The notes beneath the pieces are model-generated. The model had not been told where the DNA came from. It made no database searches and saw only the letters and a list, made by a program, of their open reading frames with translations. From the NCBI RefSeq assembly GCF_016862375.1, contig NZ_BOMV01000001.1, forward strand, positions 186,001 to 250,000: a stretch of DNA of 64,000 nt, in the 5' to 3' direction. Positions 41,873 through 49,977 of this stretch are shown in pieces (position 1 is the stretch's first letter; each line of letters opens with the position of its first letter). A program made the translations under genes and the position numbers. This stretch comes from Paractinoplanes rishiriensis. Lineage in GTDB: Bacteria > Actinomycetota > Actinomycetes > Mycobacteriales > Micromonosporaceae.

Positions 41873-43195
41873 CTACTTGCGGCGGCGAGCCTTCGTCTCC
41901 TCGACCTCGGCGGGCCGGATCACCTGCGTGTCCTCGGTCCCGCTGCCGATCACGACGGTGTCGTTGGGCCCCGGGTTGACGATGGTGGTGTCGGCCGCGC
42001 CGGCGCTGATCACGGTGGTCGCCTCGGGATCGGCAGCGTCGTCACCGGCCCGCCCGAACCCCGGCACCGGGTTGGTGCGGTCCGCTTGCGTGTGGTCCGC
42101 TTCCGTGGGGGCTTCGTCGCCGGCCCGGCTCGGCAACGCCTGCGTTCGATCCGCGTCTGCTGGGGCGGCCTCCGCCCGGCTCGGCACCGGCTGTGTGCGG
42201 TCCGCGTCCGTGCGATCGGTCGCCGCCGTCCGGCTGCCCGGGCCGGGCTGGCGCGGCGGGATGATCTGGGTGTCGTCGGCGGCCTTCGCCGCCGCCTCGG
42301 CCTCGCGGGCCTTTGCGGCGCGGGCTTCGTCCGCAGCTGCCGCCTCGGCCTCGCGTGCTTCTTCTGCCTGCCGGGCTTCTTCCGCCAGGCGGGTCTCCTC
42401 CGCCGCCGCTGCCGCTGCCTCTGCCGCGCGGGTCTCCTCCGCCGCCGCTGCTGCCGCTGCCTCTGCCGCGCGGGCCTCGTCCTCGGCACGGCGGCGTTCG
42501 TCGGCGTAGGCGCGGGCGTGGTCGCGGATCACCGCCGACTCCTGGGTGGCCCGGTCGAGCCAGGTCTCCCAGCGGCGCTGCATCGGGCGGATCAGGCCGC
42601 CGCCGACGCCCACGATCAGCACGCCGGCCACCGTGGCCAGCACCGCGATCAGCAGCGGCTGGGTCACCGAGGTAGCGATCTGGATCTGGTCCAGGGCCGC
42701 GATCACGCCGAGCGTGATGATCACGATGGAGGCGGCGCGGGCCAGCACCCGCCCGTACGGCAGGCCGCCCAGCGCGCTGGAGATCAGGTCGTGCACCGCG
42801 CCGGCGATGGCGGCCGCCACCACGATCACGACGATGGCCACGAACGCCCGCGGCAGCCAGGAGATCAGCGCCGTCAGCAGGTCGCTGACCGGGTTCGGCC
42901 CCCAGATCCCGAACGCCAGCTGCAGCGCGAACAGCAGCACACCGTAGAACACGATCTTGGAGCACAGGTCGGTGGCGCTCACGTTGCCGTTGCGCAGCGT
43001 CCGGCCCACGCGGCCGCGGTCGACCGCCCGGTCGAAGCCGGCCCGGGTCAGCGCCTTGGCCACCAGCTTGCGCAGCACCCGGGCCACCACATAGCCGACC
43101 ACCAGGATCGCGACGAACGCCAGCGCCGCCGGCAGAAACATCAGCACCGAACGCCACATGTCGCTGAGACCTTCACCCAGCCCGTTCCCGGTCAT
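41873..43195 (-). CDS. TM-helix (mechanosensitive-like) membrane protein with coiled coil and repeated D-x-T tail
   Basis: A protein of 440 residues. The N-terminal part has the conserved TM-helix repeat of MscS-related proteins (ALAFVAILVVGYVVARVLRKLVAKAL; about 22-47) and three more membrane helices to about 210. A long Ala/Glu-rich coiled coil (about 235-315) follows. The tail (about 315-440) repeats D/E-x-T units: DDTQIIPP, DRTQPVPS, DRTQALPS, DRTNPVPG, DTTIVNPG, EDTQVIRP. The tail looks like a set of phospho-threonine or protein-docking sites. The ATG follows GGGAG. Mechanosensitive function is not proven, as no MscS beta domain is seen. Confidence 0.8.
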   Translation of the reverse strand: MTGNGLGEGLSDMWRSVLMFLPAALAFVAILVVGYVVARVLRKLVAKALTRAGFDRAVDRGRVGRTLRNGNVSATDLCSKIVFYGVLLFALQLAFGIWGPNPVSDLLTALISWLPRAFVAIVVIVVAAAIAGAVHDLISSALGGLPYGRVLARAASIVIITLGVIAALDQIQIATSVTQPLLIAVLATVAGVLIVGVGGGLIRPMQRRWETWLDRATQESAVIRDHARAYADERRRAEDEARAAEAAAAAAAEETRAAEAAAAAAEETRLAEEARQAEEAREAEAAAADEARAAKAREAEAAAKAADDTQIIPPRQPGPGSRTAATDRTDADRTQPVPSRAEAAPADADRTQALPSRAGDEAPTEADHTQADRTNPVPGFGRAGDDAADPEATTVISAGAADTTIVNPGPNDTVVIGSGTEDTQVIRPAEVEETKARRRK

Positions 43196-43659
43196 TTCGT
43201 GCTCCCTGGCTCCGGTCGGCCGGCGTCCGCCGGCCCCTTGCGACCATAGGACGAAACGATCGAATCCGCCCGGCGAGACAGCCGCCCCACAGATTTGCCC
43301 AAGCCGGTGACGCCCGCCCCCGCACCAAAGCCACCCCGCCAACCCGCCGCACCGAACCCGCCCAGCCGAACCCGCCGCGGCCGGTGAAGTGCCACAGAGC
43401 GCCGACACCCGTCGGCGTCTGGCGGGTGGTGGCTCCGAGTCGCAATCTTGAAGAGTTGGTGTTCCGGTCGAACAGAAGCTCGCCGCGATCCATCGGTGGC
43501 GCGGCCTTATAGGGTGTTACGTGGCTTTTGCTCCGGCTGGCGTCCTGGCGGGTGGAATGATCGTCCACCTTCCAGGACAGGTCCACGATGTGGCCAGCGG
43601 ATCCCGGCATGCGGTGGCGGTGCCCGGCGGCAGGAGAAGAGGCGCGCCACCACGGTTGA
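43196..43659. other. Gene-free interval, no supported feature
   Basis: The 464 nt lie between two minus-strand genes. Several open frames exist but none has a credible start or recognisable product. TATAAG (rc of 43506-43511) could be a -10 box for the TM-helix gene, but no -35 box fits. No repeat or RNA structure stood out. Confidence 0.5.
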
Positions 43660-44910
43660 TCAGGCGCACGGGCGGCCGTCGATGGTGCAGCCGTTTGGCA
43701 GCGACTCGAGGGCGCCCACCACGCCGAAGGTGAAATCGACCGAACCGCCCGCCGGAACCGGCCCCGCGTCCGGGGCGGGGGTGAACGTGACGGCCGCGCC
43801 GTTCTGGGCCGCCACCACGTTGCCGGCCCAGATTGTCACCTCGTTGCCGCCCGGTACGGTCAGGCGCACGGTCCAGTCGGCGGCCCGGGTCGGGCCCGGA
43901 TTGCTGATGGTGACGGTTGCCCGGTAGCCGCCCTGGTCGTCGACCTCGGCGCGCAGGGTGGCGCCGAGCACGGGCGTGACCACGGGGGTGGCGCTGGGCG
44001 TGGGCTTGGTGGACGGCGGGGCTACCGCGACCGGTTCGGTGGTCGGTGGCGCGGCCGGCACGGTGGTCGGCGCGGTGGTGATCCGCGGCTGCGAAGGGGT
44101 GGGTGCCGGCACGGTCGCGGAGGTGGGGATCGTGGCGACCGGCGAAAGTCCGGGCTCCGCGGGCTCGCCGAGGTCGTCCTGACCGAACAGCACGCCCGGC
44201 TCCACGGTTTCTTCCAGTCCCGGGGCGCTCACGATCGGCGCCGGCGGCTCCGGGTCGCGCAGCACCGCGTAGCCGACGCCGCCGCCCAGGACGGCCCCGA
44301 GCGCGGCCGCCCAGGCCGCCATGACCCGTCGCGACCGCCGCCGCCCGCGATGGGTGACCGGCACGCCGCGCGTCACCCCGAGGTCGATGAAACCTTCGCC
44401 GCCATGGCGCGGCACCCGGCGCCGGTCCGGCACCGCCTGCCCGACGGCCGGACCCGGAGGCTGATCCGGCGCTGCCCACCCGACCGCCGAACGCGGAGCA
44501 GGCACCCACCCGACCGCCGCACCACGCCCGAAATCGCCGCCGTACCCGAAATCCTCGTCACGCCCGGCCTGGTCCCAGCCGCTGTGCGGATCCGGCTCCC
44601 AGCACATCGTCGCGTCGTTGCCGGGATAGCGGTGACCGCTCCCCCAGCCGTCCGCCGCGACACCGCCGGCGGAGCCGAACCAGGTCTCCCCATCGCCGGC
44701 CGCGTCCTCCGGCAGCTGATTGTCCTGAGAGGAGGGCAGCCACTCGATCGCCACACCGTCGCTCGGCAGAACCTCCCCGCGCGGGGCCGGCGGCGGCCAT
44801 CCGGCGGTCGGCGCCTGGCCGTCGAAGACCGCGGTCTCGTCGGCCGGCGGGAAATTTGCGGAGTAACCCTGGACGCCGCTGGGCGGGTTCGGGCGGCGCT
44901 CGTCGGTCAC
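43660..44910 (-). CDS. Membrane-anchored protein with CBM2-like domain
   Basis: A protein of 416 residues. The N-terminal 195 residues are disordered, Gly/Pro/Asp-rich and probably cytoplasmic. One membrane helix (about 197-217) is preceded by RRRRSRR. A Pro/Thr-rich linker follows, then a CBM2-like carbohydrate-binding domain (about 310-416): RATVTISNPGPTRAADWTVRL...FTFGVVG...PNGCTIDG. Such domains usually bind cellulose or chitin and are seldom tied to a cytoplasmic tail. GTG start with TATAGT 8 nt upstream. Confidence 0.75.
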   Translation of the reverse strand: MTDERRPNPPSGVQGYSANFPPADETAVFDGQAPTAGWPPPAPRGEVLPSDGVAIEWLPSSQDNQLPEDAAGDGETWFGSAGGVAADGWGSGHRYPGNDATMCWEPDPHSGWDQAGRDEDFGYGGDFGRGAAVGWVPAPRSAVGWAAPDQPPGPAVGQAVPDRRRVPRHGGEGFIDLGVTRGVPVTHRGRRRSRRVMAAWAAALGAVLGGGVGYAVLRDPEPPAPIVSAPGLEETVEPGVLFGQDDLGEPAEPGLSPVATIPTSATVPAPTPSQPRITTAPTTVPAAPPTTEPVAVAPPSTKPTPSATPVVTPVLGATLRAEVDDQGGYRATVTISNPGPTRAADWTVRLTVPGGNEVTIWAGNVVAAQNGAAVTFTPAPDAGPVPAGGSVDFTFGVVGALESLPNGCTIDGRPCA

Positions 44911-45102
44911 GGCCGGAGACTATAGGTGACGGCCGTTCACATTTCCCAAGGTCACAGGCGTTTCGGCCGATCACGCACGGTGAGATCACGCGCGAGTCGG
45001 ACGGCACAGACGGATCACCATTGACCGCCCGTACCGTCAAGAATCGGACGGACGGACGGCTGGACATCGTCCGAATGGCCGAGGCGGGATACGCTTTTGA
45101 CT

Positions 45103-47256
45103 ATGGCCGGGACGGGTGGGGTGCGCCCTTCGACGATCTCCCCGCTGCCCGTACAGGCGGCCGGGGCGTCGATGCCTGGCGCGGATTGTGCCACGCTCAT
45201 GCGTGACCTCGACTGGTCGGCCACCCCGCTGGGCGCGCGCGACCGGTGGGACCCCGCGGTCGCCGCCGCCGTCGACCTGGTTCTCGCGTCGCCCATGCCG
45301 ATGGCGGCCAGTCTCGGCGAGCGGTTCGTGCTGGTCTACAACGACGCGTTCGCCGGACTGATCGGCACGCTGCACCCGGACGCGCTGGGCCGGCCGGCCG
45401 CCGAGGGGTTCGGCGAGCTGTGGGCGGTTCCGGGGCTCGGCGGCGTGGTCGAGGAGGTTTACCGCAGCGGCCAGCCGCACCTCGAAGCCGAGGCGCAGCT
45501 CACCGTGACCCGCCGCGAGACCGGCCGGCCGGAGCAGGCGTTCTTCACCCGCGGGCACACCGTGGTGCGCGACGCCCGGGGCGAGGTCGCCGGTGTGCTG
45601 AGCGTGGCGGCCGAGACCACCATGGTGACCCGCCGGCTGCAGAGCCTCGGCGAGCTCACCTCACGGCTGGCCGGCACGCTGACCATCGACGACGTGGCCC
45701 GGGTGGTGCTGGGCTACGCGATGGCCTCGTTCGACGTCGACCACTGCGTCTTCGCGGTCGACGACGGCAACGCGTTCCGCTTCGTCCGCCGGATCCGCGG
45801 TGAGATGCTCGACGAGGCCGACGAGCGGCTGCCCCCGGTGTGGAAGAGGATCCCGGACGACCCGCGGGCGCCGCTGGTCACCGCCGCCCGGTCCGGTCGC
45901 GCCGCGTTCGTCGCGGACGGCGAGCCACTGCGGCCGGTCGCCGCCGACCGGCACGAGCGCCGCATCCGTGCGCTGGCCGTGCTGCCGCTGCAGACCGCAT
46001 CGCTGGCCGGCGCGCTGACCATCGGATACCGGACGGCGCACACCTGGCTACCGGCCGAGCGCGCGCTGCTGAACGCGGCCGCACAGATGGTCGCGCAGGC
46101 CGCCGAGCGGGCCCGCAGGTTCGAGGCCCAGCACGGCACCGCCCAGCTCCTGCAGCGCAGCATGCTGCCGGAACACCTGCCCGAACTGGACCACTTCCGG
46201 ATCGCGGCGCGCTACGACGTCGGCGTCGACGGCAACGCCGCGGGCGGCGACTTCTACGACGCGTTCCACCTGGCCGACGGCCGGCTCGCCATGGTGCTGG
46301 GCGACGTGGCCGGGCACGACGTGCGGGCCGCCGCGGTGATGGGCCAGGTGCGGGCCGCGCTGCGGGCGCTGGCACTCACCGACCCGTCGCCGCCGAGCGT
46401 GCTGGCCGGACTCGACCGGCTGGTCGGCTCGCTGGGCGCCGAGTCGCGCAACGAGGAGATCTTCGTGACCGTCGCGTACGGGGTCCTCGACCCGGCCGAC
46501 GGCATCATCACGCTGGCCAGCGCCGGGCATCCGCCGCCGGTGCTGCGCCGCGCCGGGCTGGCCGGCGAGCCGCCCACGGCCGAACTGGTCAAGGTGCCGC
46601 CGGGCGCGCCGCTCGGACTCGGCGGCCGGTGGCAGACCGGCCAGGTGCAACTGGAGCCGGGCGACACCATCCTGCTGTTCTCCGACGGCGTGGTGGAGCG
46701 CCGCGGCCGCGCCCTCAACGACGGCCTGGACGCCCTGGTCGCGGTGTCCGCGACCGCCGCCAGCGGCGACCCGCGCAACCTGTGCGCGCTGGCCACCACC
46801 GCGGTGCCCGGCCCCACCGACGACGACGTGGCGGTACTCGCGGTCGAGCGGGCGGTCGCGCTGAGCCGGTCCGACACCATGCAGGTGGCCGCCGAGCCGA
46901 CCGGCCCGAGCCGGGTGCGGCAGTGGATGACCGCCCGGCTGCGCGAGTGGTCGGTGCCCGAAGCGGTGATCGCGTCGGCGATCCTGTGCACCAGCGAGCT
47001 CACCACCAATGCGCTGCTGCATGCCGGCACCCCCGCGCAGGTGCACATCGACCTGAACGCCGAGCGCCTGCTGGTCTCGGTTGCCGACACCGGCACCCGG
47101 GGCAGCGTGATCCGGGCCCGCACCGACGCGATGAGCAGCCGAGGCCGGGGTCTCGGCCTGATCGAGGAACTCAGCGACTCGTGGGGCACGGACCCGTCTG
47201 TGCGCGGCTCCACGGTGTGGTTCGAAATGCTTCTCGCCAGCGGCCGAGCACGCTGA
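45103..47256 (+). CDS. PP2C/SpoIIE phosphatase with PAS, GAF and anti-sigma-like ATPase domains
   Basis: A protein of 717 residues. PAS-like region about 25-160, GAF about 175-335 (ELTSRLAGTLTIDDVARVVL), SpoIIE-type PP2C domain about 345-570 (GGDFYDAFHLADGRLAMVLGDVAGHD, with the metal Asp residues), and a C-terminal HATPase_c_2 kinase-like domain about 590-715 (LTTNALLHAG). This is a self-contained partner-switching signal protein that can both phosphorylate and dephosphorylate anti-sigma antagonists. The ATG at 45103 has TACGCT 7 nt upstream, so it may be leaderless. No sigma factor or antagonist gene is close. Confidence 0.88.
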   Translation: MAGTGGVRPSTISPLPVQAAGASMPGADCATLMRDLDWSATPLGARDRWDPAVAAAVDLVLASPMPMAASLGERFVLVYNDAFAGLIGTLHPDALGRPAAEGFGELWAVPGLGGVVEEVYRSGQPHLEAEAQLTVTRRETGRPEQAFFTRGHTVVRDARGEVAGVLSVAAETTMVTRRLQSLGELTSRLAGTLTIDDVARVVLGYAMASFDVDHCVFAVDDGNAFRFVRRIRGEMLDEADERLPPVWKRIPDDPRAPLVTAARSGRAAFVADGEPLRPVAADRHERRIRALAVLPLQTASLAGALTIGYRTAHTWLPAERALLNAAAQMVAQAAERARRFEAQHGTAQLLQRSMLPEHLPELDHFRIAARYDVGVDGNAAGGDFYDAFHLADGRLAMVLGDVAGHDVRAAAVMGQVRAALRALALTDPSPPSVLAGLDRLVGSLGAESRNEEIFVTVAYGVLDPADGIITLASAGHPPPVLRRAGLAGEPPTAELVKVPPGAPLGLGGRWQTGQVQLEPGDTILLFSDGVVERRGRALNDGLDALVAVSATAASGDPRNLCALATTAVPGPTDDDVAVLAVERAVALSRSDTMQVAAEPTGPSRVRQWMTARLREWSVPEAVIASAILCTSELTTNALLHAGTPAQVHIDLNAERLLVSVADTGTRGSVIRARTDAMSSRGRGLGLIEELSDSWGTDPSVRGSTVWFEMLLASGRAR

Positions 47257-47364
47257 GTAATGGTAACCCGCTCTAAAGCGGACATTGAACCCCGTGGTAG
47301 TGACGAAGCGTATTGGGTGTCGTAAGGTGGTGAGCACTTCGGGGCATCCATGTTGGAGCGGCAC

Positions 47365-48135
47365 ATGCGGATCAGGGGCTTTGCGCCATCGACACCCTGC
47401 TGGGTGGAACTGACGACGTCGGACCCGGCCGGGGCGGTCACGTTCTATGCCGAGCTGTTCGGCTGGCAGATCGACGGTGACCGCTTTCTGCGGGACGGCT
47501 GCGCCGTAGCCGGGCTCGGTCAGAGCCGTCCGGACCGGCCGCAGGGCTGGCTCACCTACCTGGCCACGGCCGACCTCGAGGAAACACTGCAAAAGATCCA
47601 GACGGCGTACGGCCATCGCCTGGCCCGCCCGCAGGAGCGCCCGGGCGCACGCACCGCCCTGGTCGCCGACGCCGCCGGCGCGGTGCTCGGCCTCTGGCAG
47701 GCGAACGGGTTCGCTGGCGCCCAACTGCGCGGCGAACCCAACACGCTGGCCTGGCCCGACCTGCTCACCGACGACGTGCGGACCGCCACCGCGTTCTACG
47801 GTTCGGTGTTCGGCTGGTCGCTGACCCACGAGTTCGGCAGCGGCGAGTGGCTGACCGAGGCCCACGACTCGGTGGCCGGCCTGATCGCCGGCCGGTACGG
47901 CACCCACTGGCAGCCGTCGTTCCAGGTCGACGACTGTCAGTCGGCGATCGAGCGGAGCTGCCGCCTCGGCGCCCGGGTGGCGGCCGCGCCGGTCGAGATG
48001 GGCCTGGGCAGCTACGTCGAGCTGGTCGACCCGTTCGGTGCCCCGTTCGCCATCACCGCGCCGGTGCACCGCCCGGTCGAGCTGGCGGTGGCGTACAACG
48101 ACATCATCGGCATGGAGCTCACCTACGGCGGCTGA
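47365..48135 (+). CDS. VOC family protein with two glyoxalase-like domains
   Basis: A protein of 256 residues with two VOC halves: the first begins PCWVELTTSDPAGAVTFYAELFGWQ, the second NTLAWPDLLTDDVRTATAFYGSVFGWS. This layout matches the CFP32/Rv0577-type proteins (27-30 kDa antigens) of actinobacteria. The ATG at 47365 has GGAG 6 nt upstream. It precedes a classic terminator and the HTH/Clp operon. Substrate unknown. Confidence 0.85.
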   Translation: MRIRGFAPSTPCWVELTTSDPAGAVTFYAELFGWQIDGDRFLRDGCAVAGLGQSRPDRPQGWLTYLATADLEETLQKIQTAYGHRLARPQERPGARTALVADAAGAVLGLWQANGFAGAQLRGEPNTLAWPDLLTDDVRTATAFYGSVFGWSLTHEFGSGEWLTEAHDSVAGLIAGRYGTHWQPSFQVDDCQSAIERSCRLGARVAAAPVEMGLGSYVELVDPFGAPFAITAPVHRPVELAVAYNDIIGMELTYGG

Positions 48136-48155
48136 GCCTCCCGCACCCCACAAGC

Positions 48156-48187
48156 AGGGGCTGATCCGGCCGGGTCGGCCCCTTTTT
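48156..48187 (+). terminator. Rho-independent terminator
   Basis: AGGGGCTGATCCGG pairs with CCGGGTCGGCCCCT (two G-T wobbles), followed by TTTTT. It ends the VOC gene and lies immediately before the HTH/Clp promoter. Confidence 0.88.
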
Positions 48188-48190
48188 CAT

Positions 48191-48233
48191 GTCAACCAGG
48201 GTTGACGAGGAGCCGATGTCAACGTAGGTTGAC
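48191..48233 (+). promoter_or_regulatory. Paired 16-bp palindromes over the HTH/Clp operon promoter
   Basis: GTCAACCAGGGTTGAC (48191-48206) and GTCAACGTAGGTTGAC (48218-48233) both fit GTCAACNNNNGTTGAC, 27 bp start to start. TTGACG (48202-48207), 17 nt, TAGGTT (48225-48230) form the promoter, so one palindrome covers the -35 and the other the -10 box. The start codon at 48237 is 6 nt further on. Autorepression by the HTH protein is the simplest reading. Confidence 0.75.
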
Positions 48234-48236
48234 GGC

Positions 48237-48473
48237 ATGACAGAGGCAACCGACCTCGCCGCCGCCGCCGGCAGCGCCGACCCACGGGTGGGCCTGCGCG
48301 CCGTGGTCGCACTCCGACGCCTGCTGGAGGGACTGGAGCAGGTCCAGGTGGCCAACGCCCGCCGCAAGGGCTGGTCCTGGCAGGAGATCGCCGACGCGCT
48401 CGAGGTGACCCGCCAGGGCGTACACAAAAAACATGCGCGCCTCATGCCGGCGCCGGACCCACGGGAGGGCTGA
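48237..48473 (+). CDS. HTH DNA-binding protein, regulator of the Clp-N gene (ClpC2 N-terminal half-like)
   Basis: A 78-residue protein. The HTH KGWSWQEIADALEVTRQGVHKKH (about 43-65) resembles the HTH region I recall at the N-terminus of mycobacterial ClpC2 (GASWSDIGKSMGVTKQAAQKRF). It is probably the autorepressor that binds the two palindromes. It ends 1 nt before the Clp-N gene, so the two behave as one split gene. The mRNA appears leaderless. Confidence 0.75.
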   Translation: MTEATDLAAAAGSADPRVGLRAVVALRRLLEGLEQVQVANARRKGWSWQEIADALEVTRQGVHKKHARLMPAPDPREG

Positions 48474-48474
48474 C

Positions 48475-49116
48475 ATGTTCGAGCGCTTCACCGCCGCCGC
48501 GCGCGAAAGCGTGACCGGCGCCCAGCAGGCGGCCCGCGACCTGGGCCACCCCTACATCGGCACCGAACACGTCCTGATCGCGCTGATCGCCGACGAGCAG
48601 TCGCCCACCGCCCGGCTGCTGGCCACGTACGGTGTCACCGCCCGGTCGGTCCGGGCCGAGGTGCAGCGTCACGTCGGCCCCGCCGAGCCCGACCCCGCTC
48701 TCGAGGATGCCGACGCGGACGCCGAGGACAAGGCCGCCCTGCGCTCGATCGGCATCGACCTGGACGCCGTGCGCGCCGCCATCGAGGAGAACTTCGGCGC
48801 CGGCGCGCTGCGTCTGCCCCGTACGCCGCCCAGAAAACGAACGTGGCTGGCCCGGCTCACCCACCGCGACCAACCGCGGTTCCGCGGACCCACCCGAGGC
48901 CACATCCCGTTCACCGCGAGGGCCAAGAAGGTGCTGGAACTCTCCCTGCGCGAGGCGCTCCGGCTGCGGCACAACTACATCGCCCCGGAGCACATCCTGC
49001 TGGGCCTGCTGCGCGAGGGCGACGGCCTGGCCGCCCTGATCCTGGCCGACCAGCAGGTCGACTTCGACCGCCTGCGGTCCGAGCTGACCGCCGCCCTGCC
49101 CGGCAAGGCCGCCTAG
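48475..49116 (+). CDS. Clp N-terminal domain protein (ClpC2-like decoy)
   Basis: A protein of 213 residues made of two Clp_N repeats: MFERFTAAARESVTGAQQAARDLGHPYIGTEHVL and FTARAKKVLELSLREALRLRHNYIAPEHILLGLL. No ATPase domain is present, so this is not an unfoldase. It resembles the C-terminal half of mycobacterial ClpC2, which binds Clp-targeting cyclic peptides and acts as a sponge for ClpC1. GGGAGG site. The 3' end overlaps the convergent GPP34 gene by 4 nt. Confidence 0.88.
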   Translation: MFERFTAAARESVTGAQQAARDLGHPYIGTEHVLIALIADEQSPTARLLATYGVTARSVRAEVQRHVGPAEPDPALEDADADAEDKAALRSIGIDLDAVRAAIEENFGAGALRLPRTPPRKRTWLARLTHRDQPRFRGPTRGHIPFTARAKKVLELSLREALRLRHNYIAPEHILLGLLREGDGLAALILADQQVDFDRLRSELTAALPGKAA

Positions 49117-49745
49117 GCGGAGGCCGTCTCGCCGGCCACGGCGAGCTCGATCCAGGTGCGCAGGGCGGGCCCGATCGGACCGCAGTGCCGGGTCAGCTCC
49201 TCGATCCGCCGCTTGCTGGCGCGCCGGGTGCTGCGGTTCAGCACGAGCTTCAGGTCCGCCGCGGCGACGACGGCCACCAGCGCGGCGTCGGCGGGGTCGA
49301 CCCGGTCGACGGGATCCTTCAGCGCGTGGCCGACCCGGCCCAGGAGTTCCTTGCGGACGCGCGGGTCGCGAACCGTGACCCGGGTGGTCGGGAACAGCCC
49401 GAGGATCCGGCGGGGTTCGAGCCGGACCCAGCCACCGGCATCGAGTTGCTCCCGCACCGCCCGCATGGTGGCGTTCTGCCGCCGGCCAATCCACAGGTAC
49501 CACCTGTGTGGCCTGGCGCGGGCGATCTCGTCGAGCAGTCCGTCGAGGACCGGGTCGCCGGTGGGCTTGCGCGCCCCGACGGCGGCCCGGCCGCGTTCGT
49601 CGACGAGGTGGCCGTCGAGGTAGAGACCCGCGAGGGCCGCGGCGCGGAGCATGGCGCCGAGGCGGGAACCCATCCGGACCCGGCCCTTCGCCGGGTCGTA
49701 GGCCAGCAGGTAGATGCGCTGAGGGAGGCTGCCGGGCACCGCCAT
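49113..49745 (-). CDS. GPP34/GOLPH3-VPS74 family protein
   Basis: A protein of 210 residues with the GPP34 features: GSLPQRIYLLAYDPAKGRV at the start, LGAMLRAAALAGLYLDGHLVDERGR, and a C-terminal SKRRIEELTRHCGPIGPALR. In yeast and man GOLPH3 binds PI4P and glycosyltransferase tails; bacterial relatives are of unknown role. It follows the ribbon-helix-helix gene with a 1-nt gap and is co-transcribed with the SPFH gene. Confidence 0.85.
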   Translation of the reverse strand: MAVPGSLPQRIYLLAYDPAKGRVRMGSRLGAMLRAAALAGLYLDGHLVDERGRAAVGARKPTGDPVLDGLLDEIARARPHRWYLWIGRRQNATMRAVREQLDAGGWVRLEPRRILGLFPTTRVTVRDPRVRKELLGRVGHALKDPVDRVDPADAALVAVVAAADLKLVLNRSTRRASKRRIEELTRHCGPIGPALRTWIELAVAGETASA

Positions 49746-49746
49746 G

Positions 49747-49968
49747 TCAGTCTTCTTCCGGGTCGGGGTCGGGTGTGGCGGAGGGCCTGCCGGGGCCCCG
49801 CATCCGGCCGACTCCACCGGGGAGCCGGCCGGCGTCGGCGAGGGCCTTGCGCAGGAGGTATTCGATCTGGGCGTTGGTGCTGCGCAGCTCGCCGGCGGCC
49901 CAGCGCGCGAGTGCGTCGTGCACCGCGGGATCGAGCCGCAGCAGAAGTTTCTTCCGCTCGGTAGCCAT
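49747..49968 (-). CDS. Ribbon-helix-helix (Arc/CopG-like) small protein
   Basis: A protein of 73 residues. The N-terminal KKLLLRLDPAVHDALARWAAGELRSTNAQIEYLLRKALADAG is a typical Arc/CopG-type beta-strand plus two helices (about 6-47); the tail is Pro/Asp-rich (GRPSATPDPDPEED). It may bind DNA as the operon's own regulator. Lies between the SPFH and GPP34 genes with gaps of 9 nt and 1 nt. No toxin partner is seen, so not a toxin-antitoxin pair. Confidence 0.78.
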   Translation of the reverse strand: MATERKKLLLRLDPAVHDALARWAAGELRSTNAQIEYLLRKALADAGRLPGGVGRMRGPGRPSATPDPDPEED

Positions 49969-49977
49969 CGGCTGGGC

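Noticed and set aside
43173..43610. 145-residue minus-strand frame in the 43.2-43.6 kb gap
   Set aside because: No ribosome site or similarity, and it overlaps the start of the TM-helix gene; treated as non-coding.
46048..48153. 701-residue minus-strand open frame under the SpoIIE and VOC genes
   Set aside because: Arg/Gln/His-rich shadow sequence with no recognisable fold; the plus-strand frames carry the domains.
49747..49968. Ribbon-helix-helix gene as an antitoxin
   Set aside because: No toxin-like partner is adjacent; the neighbours are SPFH and GPP34 genes.
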